From positions 1 to 17,282 of the forward strand of contig CAYJLD010000051.1 in the NCBI GenBank assembly GCA_964371195.1: a stretch of 17,282 nt of DNA, given 5' to 3'. The stretch comes from CAYJAD01 sp964371195 (lineage in GTDB: Bacteria; Desulfobacterota; Desulfovibrionia; Desulfovibrionales; Desulfovibrionaceae). A model generated the notes under the pieces. The model had not been told where the DNA came from. It did no database searches and was given only the letters and a program-made list of their open reading frames with translations. The position numbers and the translations under genes are program-made. The first letter of the stretch is position 1; every line of letters starts with the position of its first letter. Positions 1 to 7,291 of the stretch are shown piece by piece.

Positions 1-2
1 CC

Positions 3-2378
3 GATGCCCTAAAAGCCCAAGATGCTGGAGATTTATTCTTCACCCATGATGGTGTGAGCATAGTCTTTAAGCAAGACCCTTTGACTATTACTAAGACCAT
101 AACTACCACTGTGGATCGTGAAAATAATGACAGTTCAAGAGCACCTCTAACCCTGCTTGGCGGCATTGCCGAAAATGGAGAGCTTAACCTTACAGGTACT
201 GGTGGATTTAGTGTGTATGGTGCAAATGCGCCTTTCACTATGAGCGGTGGCACCATAAATGGTAGCGAAGCAGCGGACCACTTCTATGTTTCCATAACCG
301 GTGGTATCATCGATGGTGGTGCTGGTAGTGACACTTTTAAAGCTAGCATGAATGGTGGCACATTAAATGGTGGTATCAACGGTGCTGATCAATTTGATTT
401 ATCCAATATAATATCTGGCACCATTAATACTGGTATCGCTTCGGACAACGTTTATATTCGGGATGCCTTTAGCGGCAGCCTAAATGTTTACAATGAATCA
501 TTCAGTGATACTATATATATTGAAGAAAGCATGGAACAAGGTGCACAGTTAAACCTTAGCGGAGCTGGTGGATTTGCTCTACAAGGTGAAGGTGGTGGCT
601 TTACCATGAATGGTGGTACCATCAATGGCAGTGAGGGGCATGAAGATTTCAATGTGGTCATGAATGGCGGCACCATCAATGCAGGAGCTGGTAGAGATAC
701 ATTTTCCACCACCATTGCTGGCGAGAACAGTGGTATATTAATAGGTGGTGCAGGTGCTGATAGGTATTCAATAAGTAGCACTGAAACCAGCTCCATTAAT
801 ATCTTAGACTTTGACTATACTAATGAGTCAGATACATTATTTATTAATGAGGATGATGTAACAGCCGATGTCCAAGCGGCCCTACATAATGGTGAAACAT
901 CCTTCACTCATAAAGATGTAACCATAAACTTTGGAAACGTGATTACTGACACTATAACCACCACTGTGGACCTAGAAAATAATAACAGCTCAAGAGCACC
1001 TCTTACCTTGCTTGGCGGCATTGCCGAAAATGGAGAGCTTAACCTTACAGGCACTGGTGGCTTTAGTGTGCATGGTGCAAATGTGCCTTTCACCATGAGC
1101 GGTGGTACCATTAATGCCAGTGAAGCAGCGGACCACTTCTATGTTTCCATGACTGGTGGTATCATCAATGGTGGTGCTGGTGCTAACACTTTTAATGCTA
1201 GAATGCATGGCGGCACATTAAATGGTGGAGATAATTATGATTTTTTTTATTTATCCGATATAGTATCTGGCACCATTAATACTGGTTCCGCTTCGGACAG
1301 AGTTATTATTACTGATGCCTTTAGCGGTAGCCTAAATGTTTACAATGAATCATTCAGTGATACTGTAGTGATTACTGAAAGCATGGAACAAGGTGCACAA
1401 TTAAACCTTAGCGGAGATGGTGGATTTGATCTACAAGGTGAAGGTGGTGGCTTTACCATGAATGGTGGTATCATCAATGGCAGTGAAGGGGATGACCAAT
1501 TCAATGTGGCCATGAATGGCGGTATAATCAATGCTGGCGCTGGTAATGATGAACTCATCACCTTCATTACTGGCGAGAACAGTGGCGCATTAATTGGTGG
1601 AGCAGGTGCTGATGACTATTGGATACGCGGAGAAGCAAACAGCTCTATTAATATCTTAGGCTTTGACTCTATTAATGAGCGAGATATCTTAAGTATTAAT
1701 AGCACTGACGTAAGCGCCGATGCCCAAGCAGCTCTGGATAATGGAGATGAGTTCTTCATCCATGATGGTGTAACCGTGTACTTTGCTCAAGCAACAACCT
1801 ATGCTGATCCCATAACTACAGGAAACTTTACTAACCATAACGCAGCTTATACCCAATTCATGTTTATAGATGCTGGCATAGATGGCGGTGGATTTATCAA
1901 TGCATTTGGTACAGGAAACTATGTTTTCACTAATAGTGCCGGAACTGGTTTTGACATGACTGAGGGAGCTGTGAATACTGTTGAAGAAGGTAACAATACT
2001 TTTATTGTTAATAGCATGACTAGCAATACATCTTTAAACTCTGGTGATGGCAATGATGTTTTCCGAGTAAATGATATGCAAGGTGGATTAATAAGTGCAG
2101 GTGCAGGTAATGATACTATTATTACCAATATTGATGCTACAACCACTAATGCTAAAATTGAACTTGCATATGAGACAGGAGCTGACCGCATTGAAGTTAA
2201 TAGCAATGAAGCAAGTGAAATTAAAATCACCAACTTTGATGATACAAGTGGTGATAAATTATTCCTAAATGGTGAAGATGTAACCGCCGCTGCAAGCACT
2301 TATCAAGCTGGCGGAACATTTACGCATAATGACTTTACCATTTACTTTGATGTCTTTAATTCTGGTGAAATTGAGTAA
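3..2378 (+). CDS. Large RTX-like glycine-rich repeat protein, 5' end outside the window
   Basis: The reading frame is open from base 3. A GTG at 54 looks like a start but is an internal valine: the residues before it (DALKAQDAGDLFFTHDG) match the end of later modules, so the true start lies left of the window. The visible 791 residues hold two tandem ~285-residue modules (96-950 and 951-about 1799) and a shorter divergent C-terminal module (about 1800-2378). Each long module has two related halves (GELNLTG and AQLNLSG types) built of Gly-Gly-x-Ile-Asn strands. Degenerate RTX nonapeptides are visible: GGAGSDTFK, GGAGADRYS, GGAGADDYW, SGDGNDVFR. There are no cysteines or membrane segments in the visible part. 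RTX repeats form Ca-binding beta-rolls in proteins exported by type I secretion, so a secreted or surface adhesin-like role is inferred. No transporter genes, signal peptide or enzymatic domain are visible. A strong terminator follows. Confidence 0.85.
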   Translation, partial: DALKAQDAGDLFFTHDGVSIVFKQDPLTITKTITTTVDRENNDSSRAPLTLLGGIAENGELNLTGTGGFSVYGANAPFTMSGGTINGSEAADHFYVSITGGIIDGGAGSDTFKASMNGGTLNGGINGADQFDLSNIISGTINTGIASDNVYIRDAFSGSLNVYNESFSDTIYIEESMEQGAQLNLSGAGGFALQGEGGGFTMNGGTINGSEGHEDFNVVMNGGTINAGAGRDTFSTTIAGENSGILIGGAGADRYSISSTETSSINILDFDYTNESDTLFINEDDVTADVQAALHNGETSFTHKDVTINFGNVITDTITTTVDLENNNSSRAPLTLLGGIAENGELNLTGTGGFSVHGANVPFTMSGGTINASEAADHFYVSMTGGIINGGAGANTFNARMHGGTLNGGDNYDFFYLSDIVSGTINTGSASDRVIITDAFSGSLNVYNESFSDTVVITESMEQGAQLNLSGDGGFDLQGEGGGFTMNGGIINGSEGDDQFNVAMNGGIINAGAGNDELITFITGENSGALIGGAGADDYWIRGEANSSINILGFDSINERDILSINSTDVSADAQAALDNGDEFFIHDGVTVYFAQATTYADPITTGNFTNHNAAYTQFMFIDAGIDGGGFINAFGTGNYVFTNSAGTGFDMTEGAVNTVEEGNNTFIVNSMTSNTSLNSGDGNDVFRVNDMQGGLISAGAGNDTIITNIDATTTNAKIELAYETGADRIEVNSNEASEIKITNFDDTSGDKLFLNGEDVTAAASTYQAGGTFTHNDFTIYFDVFNSGEIE
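96..950 (+). repeat. Long tandem module, copy 1 of RTX-like gene
   Basis: This is the first full 855-bp (285-codon) module, running from the TITTTVD motif to just before the same motif recurs at 951. DNA identity with copy 2 is high and patchy: 154-196 equals 1009-1051 over 43 bp, and 477-512 equals 1329-1364 over 36 bp. The offset falls from 855 to 852 bp between these anchors, so a single-codon indel lies between them. The two half-modules inside start near 177 and 541. Confidence 0.85.
951..1799 (+). repeat. Long tandem module, copy 2 of RTX-like gene
   Basis: Second copy, directly adjoining copy 1 and in the same frame. It keeps the order of copy 1: TITTTVD opening, SSRAPLTLLGG, two Gly-rich halves, then a closing segment with a DF/D-L motif and an FxHDGVTVYF-like end. 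The right boundary is approximate because the sequence then diverges into the shorter C-terminal module. Confidence 0.8.
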
Positions 2379-2410
2379 TAAATTAATATATCAATATTTT
2401 AACTAACAGC

Positions 2411-2450
2411 AAAAGCCCCGTTGATACTCTCAACGGGGCTTTTACTTTTT
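2411..2450 (+). terminator. Rho-independent terminator after RTX-like gene
   Basis: A perfect 14-bp stem (AAAAGCCCCGTTGA at 2411-2424, complement at 2430-2443) with a 5-nt loop sits 32 bp after the stop codon and is followed by a T-rich run (ACTTTTT). A-tract, GC core, tight loop and T-tract are all present. It separates this gene from the msr gene downstream. Confidence 0.92.
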
Positions 2451-2501
2451 GTAGTAAGTATTTTTGTTCACAAAAATGATTTTTAAAAACATTTTATTCT
2501 C

Positions 2502-2529
2502 TTGACTTAACAATAACCAGTACTATTTA
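2502..2529 (+). promoter_or_regulatory. Candidate sigma70-type promoter for msrBA
   Basis: TTGACT (5 of 6 to the -35 consensus) at 2502-2507, a 16-bp spacer and TATTTA at 2524-2529 lie just past the terminator and about 30 bp before the start codon, where a dedicated promoter would be expected. The -10 match is only fair. Confidence 0.45.
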
Positions 2530-2558
2530 TAAATTATAACTCACACCAAAGGAGAATT

Positions 2559-3506
2559 ATGAAAAGATTTCTTACACTATTTGCTTTTGTTCTATGTTTA
2601 GGGACTGTTAGTCTAGCATTTTCTGCATTTGCAAAGGAGGAACCACGTAAGATGCAATTAAATACTTTAACTCCTGAGGAAGAGAGGGTGATTATTCACA
2701 AAGGAACCGAGGCACCTTTTAGTGGTGAATATAATGATAACAAGTCCAAAGGACTTTATATTTGCCGCCAATGCAATGCTCCTTTGTATCAATCTGAGGA
2801 TAAGTTCAATTCCAATTGTGGCTGGCCAAGTTTTGACGATGCCGTTGCAGGTGCAGTATTGCGCCTACCGGATGCTGACGGCAGACGAGTTGAAATTGTT
2901 TGTGCCAATTGTGGCGGTCATTTAGGCCATGTTTTTGAAGGTGAGGGCTTCACCGATAAAAACGTACGCCATTGTGTAAATTCTATTTCCATGAGTTTTA
3001 TAGCAGACGCTAAAGCCCCAGCAGCAGCCTACTTTGGGGGTGGTTGTTTTTGGGGTGTGGAAGATGGATTTTCTAAATTGCCTGGTGTAATAAATGTGGT
3101 ATCTGGGTATATGGGTGGTAAAAATCCATTCCCTACCTATGAAGAAGTTTGCACCGGTACTACTGGTCATGCTGAGGTTGTAAAGGTAGAATACGACCCA
3201 AGTAAGATAGATTTTGAAACATTAGCAAAGTTTTTCTTTGAAATACATGACCCAACCCAGCTTAATCGGCAAGGGCCAGATGTTGGTACACAATACAGAA
3301 GTGTGATTTTTTATACAGATGATGAACAACATAAAATTGCAAACAAACTAGTGGGTATTCTAAAAGATAAAGGATTAAAAGTGGCCACGGAAATTTCTAA
3401 AGCTGTGCCATTTTTTGCAGCTGAAGATTACCATCAAGACTTTACTGAGCGCACAGGACGAGGCGGTTGCCATTTAAGAGTAAAGCGCTTTGATGACACT
3501 GTTTAA
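2559..3506 (+). CDS. msrBA: Secreted bifunctional methionine sulfoxide reductase MsrB-MsrA
   Basis: Reduces methionine R- and S-sulfoxides in oxidised proteins. Residues 1-25 form a signal peptide (basic start, hydrophobic core, AFA before KEEP), so it should act outside the cytoplasm. The MsrB domain (about 37-148) has Zn ligands C69/C72 and C115/C118, recycling C87 in NCGWPSF and catalytic C139 in RHCVNS. The MsrA domain (about 156-310) has catalytic C163 in GGGCFWG, a YHQDF motif (291-295) and a likely resolving C304. The 315-residue length fits two complete domains. The order B-then-A is the reverse of the PilB type. The start is supported by AAAGGAG four bases before ATG. It stands alone between a terminator and a convergent gene; no membrane electron donor (DsbD/CcdA-like) is in view. 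Function is confident; location is inferred from the signal peptide. Confidence 0.96.
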   Translation: MKRFLTLFAFVLCLGTVSLAFSAFAKEEPRKMQLNTLTPEEERVIIHKGTEAPFSGEYNDNKSKGLYICRQCNAPLYQSEDKFNSNCGWPSFDDAVAGAVLRLPDADGRRVEIVCANCGGHLGHVFEGEGFTDKNVRHCVNSISMSFIADAKAPAAAYFGGGCFWGVEDGFSKLPGVINVVSGYMGGKNPFPTYEEVCTGTTGHAEVVKVEYDPSKIDFETLAKFFFEIHDPTQLNRQGPDVGTQYRSVIFYTDDEQHKIANKLVGILKDKGLKVATEISKAVPFFAAEDYHQDFTERTGRGGCHLRVKRFDDTV

Positions 3507-3556
3507 ACAAAAAACTAATAATTTGAATAAATAAGTTAAATTTTATACTTGGAACT

Positions 3557-3667
3557 ATGAGTTTTGAAGGCAACCCACACAACAGCAAGACTCTTGCACC
3601 AGCATTAGAACAAGTTTTAAGTTTTGGGCGATGCTATGAACCTTTTGCTAAGCTGTGTAGCGTTTAA
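3557..3667 (+). pseudogene. Remnant of an IS5-like DDE transposase
   Basis: A 36-codon frame reads MSFEGNPHNSKTLAPALEQV and then loses resemblance before a stop. The first ~20 residues match, from memory, the GNP(Y/H)D-x-(H/K)TL-x-x-LEQ segment preceding the conserved DxGYRG region of IS5/IS1182-group transposases. No catalytic residues, terminal repeats or further transposase sequence are visible, so it is a short relic at most. It fills the otherwise gene-free 3507-3808 stretch together with the hairpin at 3732. The resemblance has not been tested by search. Confidence 0.5.
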
Positions 3668-3731
3668 CCTAAGGAAAGTCCTAAACAGGCTAAAAGGCCA
3701 AGTATTAAGTATTAAGCTTTTTTATGTTTAT

Positions 3732-3782
3732 CTTTTTTATACTGCCGCAAGAAAAATTTCATGATGCGGCAGTATAAAAAAG
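3732..3782. terminator. 18-bp perfect inverted repeat between convergent genes
   Basis: CTTTTTTATACTGCCGCA (3732-3749) is perfectly complementary to 3765-3782 around a 15-nt loop. It lies between msrBA (+) and algJ (-), where a shared terminator is expected, and a T-run (ATTTTTT) follows on the plus strand two bases past the stem. The stem has its T-run on the 5' arm and A-run on the 3' arm, opposite to a classical terminator on either strand, so it could instead be a mobile-element relic. Confidence 0.55.
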
Positions 3783-3808
3783 GATTTTTTCAACCCCGAC
3801 TACTTCAA

Positions 3809-4888
3809 CTAATTTAACATACCATTAGTTCTAAGATGTCTTTCAACTACTTGATACACTATAGCATCTGGCTTTAGTTCAATTATTAAATCTTTATATT
3901 GCTTGGTATTAACCTTATCCCAATCAAGACGTGTTACTTTTTCAAAAAATAGTTCATATAAGGGCATTAAGGCATGAGTAAATGAGTCACCTAAAACAAG
4001 TAAATGTCCATTTTTTACTGTCTTTTTATTAGGCAATACATCTAACTCATACTTATAATCCACCCTATCCTTGTATTTATCTGAATACTTACCAATTGCG
4101 ATTAAATCTCCATTATGTTTTTTTTCAATTTTTTTCTGGGTAAGCGCTTCAGTGAAGTCTATAAAATTTCCTTGAGTTTGCAATGTTTTCCATATTTGCT
4201 TAAATGCAATCATTGCTCCATAGCCATTCCAATGAGTATCATCTTTTAAATATAATCGCTTATCTTGTTTATCAGCAATATTTTTTTCTGTTAAAATTTC
4301 ACTTTTAGGAAAAACAAAGAATAACCCGGATTGTTTTGACTGATCATTTATTATATCTGCAAGCCTTTGGTCTGTTTTAGGTGTGAGCCAACGCGGTAAA
4401 AACTCACCATAGATTGTATGCTTGTTGGGGGCAACTATCATAACATAGGGAATATGCTGAGATGTGGCAATATCTTGGATTTCTTTTAATCTTGCAATTT
4501 TATCATTTATTTCTGCGTTGGAGTAATTAGTACGATTCTTGGTATAATCTAGCACATTGTTATAAAAATTTCCCAAAAATAGCCATCCATCTTTACCCAC
4601 CAAGGATGAACTATTGTTACTATATCTAGAAGTAAAAGACTCTATGCCTATGCCTTGGTATAAAGCAATATATTTACTCCTACTAGCAACACGATCTGTA
4701 ATAAATTTTTCTAATGCATCAAAAAATATATGTGCATGCCTATAAGAGGATATATCATTAAGCTCAGCTGGTGCACGCATTTCCTGAGCAGAAAATTGTT
4801 TTTTATCTATGCCAATAACTAATCCTGCAAAACCAGAAAGTAACCAAAGCATAAATATTGTTATTGCTGTTTTTTGTATTATATCCAT
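3809..4888 (-). CDS. algJ: AlgJ/AlgX-like SGNH-fold O-acetyltransferase partner
   Basis: Membrane-anchored periplasmic partner of an MBOAT protein, thought to move acetyl groups onto an exopolysaccharide. The chosen ATG at 4888 gives 359 residues starting MDIIQKTA, one base after the algI stop. A GTG at 4927 would add 13 residues inside algI and is less likely. Residues about 6-27 form an uncleaved signal anchor. The AlgJ/AlgX-type motifs follow in order: VGKDGWLFLG (about 97-106), VAPNKH (152-157), DTHWN with the Asp/His pair D217/H219, HNGDL (258-262) and the GDSF nucleophile block with S302. Length and motif order fit the AlgJ/X/V family. It is translationally coupled to algI. No alginate-polymerising genes are in the window, so the acceptor glycan is unknown and the symbol is by family only. 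Confidence 0.85.
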   Translation of the reverse strand: MDIIQKTAITIFMLWLLSGFAGLVIGIDKKQFSAQEMRAPAELNDISSYRHAHIFFDALEKFITDRVASRSKYIALYQGIGIESFTSRYSNNSSSLVGKDGWLFLGNFYNNVLDYTKNRTNYSNAEINDKIARLKEIQDIATSQHIPYVMIVAPNKHTIYGEFLPRWLTPKTDQRLADIINDQSKQSGLFFVFPKSEILTEKNIADKQDKRLYLKDDTHWNGYGAMIAFKQIWKTLQTQGNFIDFTEALTQKKIEKKHNGDLIAIGKYSDKYKDRVDYKYELDVLPNKKTVKNGHLLVLGDSFTHALMPLYELFFEKVTRLDWDKVNTKQYKDLIIELKPDAIVYQVVERHLRTNGMLN

Positions 4889-4889
4889 A

Positions 4890-6404
4890 CTAGAACCTAA
4901 AATAAATAAATGGGTTATAACTTCCACTTAAAATAAACATACCGCATAAAAAACAAAGTAAGCAACCATATAAAATTATATTAATTTCTAAGATATTTTT
5001 TTGTAAAATAGACTTTGTTTGCATGGACTGATAAAAAGCCTTAAAGTAGTCAGTTATTTTTCCAAAGCTTAATATAGTAGCTATTAATAATAAGACCGCC
5101 GAACTTGTATCTTCTAAAATGAATACAGTTAATGAGCCAAGGCCAGCAGGTGTTATACCACCTAAAGCTTGTAAATATATCCATGATTGGAAAATATCTT
5201 CGGTGCGGAAAAACACCCAGCCCACAAGAAAAACTATCCACACATATAAATGTTGTAAAATTGTGGGCATTTTGGGTATAAATTGCCCAATGGCACTTCT
5301 TTCAAAGACTAAAAATAGTCCGTGCCACAAGCCCCAAATAATAAAAGTTAAAGCTGCACCATGCCATAAACCACAAATAAAGAATATAATAAATAAGTTG
5401 CAATAGGTTTGTAAGTTACTGCCACGACTACCACCAAGTGGTATATATAAATAATCTCTTAACCAAGATGAAAGCGAAATATGCCAACGCCGCCAAAAAT
5501 CTTGCATAGAGCGTGCGGCATATGGATGTTTAAAGTTTTCAAGATAATTAAAACCAAACATTAAACCTATACCTATGGCCATGTCAGAATACGCCGAAAA
5601 ATCAAAATATATTTGCATGGCATAGGCTAAAATGCCAACCCATGCATATTCAGTTGTAAGTTCGTCATGAGGTAGAGCAAAAACCCAATCAGCTATTAAA
5701 GCCACCTGATTTGCAATAAGGATTTTTTTAGCAAGACCAATAACAAAGCGTTTTATACCTCTATAAAACATGCTTATGTTATCTTTGCGTGATGTTATTT
5801 CGTCTGCAATGTCTGCATAGCGTACAATGGGTCCGGCAACTAATTGAGAAAACATGCTTAAATAACATGAGAAATCAATATAACGCCTTGCTGCTGCAAT
5901 ATCACCCCTGTAAACATCAATTAGATAGCTGGTAGCTTGGAAGGTAAAAAAGCTTATGCCAAGTGGGAGGGCAATGATATCAAGTTCTATGGGGTTTGGA
6001 GTTAAACCTATGGTAGGATAAAAAGAAATTTTAAATATGTTATTAAGTATCCAAACGCCATATTTTACTACAAAAAGTAATCCTATATTACATATAATAC
6101 CAAATATGAGAATTTTTTTAGCATTCCAATAATTTTTTGCAAATACATTCCACTTTACTTGGTACACGCTAGGCTTTGCTTTAGCCGCTTCAATCCATTT
6201 GCCTAGCTCATAATTAATCCAAGCCAAGATAAATAAAGGTATGACCCATAGCGGCTCACCCCAAGCATAAAAAATAAAACTTCCAATGCATAGGGCAGAA
6301 TTGCGCCACAAAACGCCCTGCTCACCTTGACGCGGCCCCAAAAACACTAGGAGTAAAATTAGTGGTAAAAAAGCAAAAATAAAAATTGTAGAACTAAATA
6401 CCAT
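4890..6404 (-). CDS. algI: AlgI-like MBOAT O-acyltransferase
   Basis: Polytopic membrane O-acyltransferase (MBOAT) that passes acetyl groups across the inner membrane to a periplasmic acetyltransferase. The 504 residues contain many hydrophobic segments. Family landmarks include LPLGISFFTFQATSY (146-160), LVAGPIVRY (188-196), FDFSAYSDMAIG (267-278), FWRRWHISLSSWLRDYLYIP (303-322) and WHG at 347-349, whose H348 is the invariant MBOAT catalytic histidine. Length matches AlgI, DltB and PatA relatives. It is the first gene of a two-gene unit with the AlgJ-like gene, which is why AlgI is preferred over DltB (no dltA/C/D nearby) or PatA (normally with PatB). The ATG start at 6404 has only a weak ribosome site (GGG before TAAATA). 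Confidence 0.93.
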   Translation of the reverse strand: MVFSSTIFIFAFLPLILLLVFLGPRQGEQGVLWRNSALCIGSFIFYAWGEPLWVIPLFILAWINYELGKWIEAAKAKPSVYQVKWNVFAKNYWNAKKILIFGIICNIGLLFVVKYGVWILNNIFKISFYPTIGLTPNPIELDIIALPLGISFFTFQATSYLIDVYRGDIAAARRYIDFSCYLSMFSQLVAGPIVRYADIADEITSRKDNISMFYRGIKRFVIGLAKKILIANQVALIADWVFALPHDELTTEYAWVGILAYAMQIYFDFSAYSDMAIGIGLMFGFNYLENFKHPYAARSMQDFWRRWHISLSSWLRDYLYIPLGGSRGSNLQTYCNLFIIFFICGLWHGAALTFIIWGLWHGLFLVFERSAIGQFIPKMPTILQHLYVWIVFLVGWVFFRTEDIFQSWIYLQALGGITPAGLGSLTVFILEDTSSAVLLLIATILSFGKITDYFKAFYQSMQTKSILQKNILEINIILYGCLLCFLCGMFILSGSYNPFIYFRF

Positions 6405-6791
6405 TATTTACCCACGGATAGACAAAAGAAATAAATTTAACAAAATAAATAATCATAATTTTAGCAGAACATAAAAAATACTAAGGGATAAACTAAATAC
6501 ATAAATTTATCTTAATCCTAACAATTGCCGCGTACTTCTAAATAAAATTTATTGTTTTGTCAACCCACTTCATTACACATTTTATATTAACTAGTTAGAA
6601 ACATTGACATCAATAAGCCTAGCTAAATATATCTTCGTATGGATACTGAATTTATTAAAGAGGTTTTTAGCCTTGCGTTTAGAAGCTTAACTCCTTAACG
6701 TGTTATGGTGTCGACATTGCCAGATTACTTCTGTGGCGTATGGTATGCTCCAAATAATGGTGAAGCTGTTTGCATTATACATTATTAAGTG
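6405..6791. other. AT-rich stretch without a convincing gene
   Basis: Almost 400 bp between algI and the next promoter carry no supported gene. Two short plus-strand frames occur: 6639-6698 (19 codons, MDTEFIKEVFSLAFRSLTP) and 6705-6788 (27 codons, MVSTLPDYFCGVWYAPNNGE...). Neither has a ribosome site or recognisable family. The 6660-6780 segment is less AT-rich than its flanks, so it may be a decayed gene or insertion relic; no terminal repeats were found. Confidence 0.4.
6535..6563 (-). promoter_or_regulatory. Candidate promoter for algI-algJ
   Basis: On the minus strand a perfect TTGACA (6558-6563) is followed after 17 bp by TAGAAG (6535-6540, 4 of 6). It lies about 130 bp before algI, in AT-rich DNA that offers other -10 possibilities. 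Confidence 0.33.
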
Positions 6792-6820
6792 TTGTGGTTA
6801 TTTATACTTTATTGTATGAT
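6792..6820 (+). promoter_or_regulatory. Candidate promoter for the ABM-fold gene
   Basis: TTGTGG (6792-6797), a 17-bp spacer and TATGAT (6815-6820, 5 of 6) lie 80 bp before the ATG at 6901. This implies a leader of about 75 nt in which no strong structure was seen. Confidence 0.5.
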
Positions 6821-6900
6821 TATGTTTCTTTATATGACTGCTAAACTTGTTATTAAAAAAAATCATAATTCACCATATATACTTATGTGAAGGTGCGCAT

Positions 6901-7200
6901 ATGTCATCAAACAAACTAACTATTATTTATACATTTACTCTCATAGAAGAAAAAAGAGAAATTTTTTTTGACGTAGTACTCAAAGGTATAAAAGAAATAC
7001 GAGCCCATGAAGGCTGCGTGCATGCTTTTTTATCTCATGATCCCAAGCATAATAATCAATTTACTATGGTTGAAGTGTGGGAAAATGAAGCATTATGGAA
7101 AAAGTTTTTACAATCTAATACAGTTGCAATGTTATCTGAAGTTTCAGGATTGACTACAAGCAATTGGGAGATGAAAAAACTATACACCTTCGATATATAA
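6901..7200 (+). CDS. ABM-domain small protein (YgiN-like)
   Basis: A 99-residue protein with the antibiotic-biosynthesis-monooxygenase ferredoxin-like fold: an N-terminal strand (LTIIYTFTL), a helix from about residue 16 to 35, then EGCVHAFLSHDP, FTMVEVWENEALWKKFLQS (the typical EVW-x-x-x-x-x-W/F-x-x-H/S pattern) and a closing strand WEMKKLYTF. Family members are dimers that include quinol monooxygenases, heme-degrading enzymes and many of unknown substrate. No heme- or quinone-specific residue set can be assigned here. The start is placed at ATG 6901, preceded by GAAGG with an 8-base spacer; a TTG start 54 bases upstream lacks a ribosome site. It stands alone between its own promoter and a terminator. 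Confidence 0.8.
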   Translation: MSSNKLTIIYTFTLIEEKREIFFDVVLKGIKEIRAHEGCVHAFLSHDPKHNNQFTMVEVWENEALWKKFLQSNTVAMLSEVSGLTTSNWEMKKLYTFDI

Positions 7201-7235
7201 TTCATGAATGTTTTAAAAAAATTTATTGGTCATAA

Positions 7236-7275
7236 AAAACCCCCTACACACAAGATGTAAGGGGGTTTTATTTGT
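7236..7275. terminator. Bidirectional terminator between ABM gene and bamD
   Basis: AAAACCCCC (7236-7244) pairs with GGGGGTTTT (7261-7269). The stem extends through TACA/TGTA with one bulged A at 7260 and a 7-nt loop. A-runs on the left and T-runs on the right allow it to act in both directions for the two convergent genes. Confidence 0.88.
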
Positions 7276-7291
7276 TTTATTCTATGACTTA

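Noticed and set aside
54..56. GTG as the start of the RTX-like gene
   Set aside because: The frame is open to base 3 and the upstream residues match the ends of later modules, so this codon is internal.
488..1567. Several minus-strand frames opposite the RTX-like gene
   Set aside because: They are antisense shadows of the repetitive gene: the same Pro-rich peptides recur at each repeat copy and have no ribosome sites or family likeness.
3671..3682. AAGGAAAGTCCT resembling the conserved RNase P RNA core
   Set aside because: The other conserved RNase P RNA blocks are absent and there is no room for a 350-nt RNA; only chance-level 4-bp stems surround it.
4889..4927. Longer algJ start (GTG at 4927)
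   Set aside because: It would overlap algI by 38 bp and put a non-signal stretch before the clear signal anchor; the ATG at 4888 one base after the algI stop fits better.
5119..5406. Plus-strand frame inside algI
   Set aside because: It is the antisense of a well-conserved MBOAT region and has no recognisable protein features.
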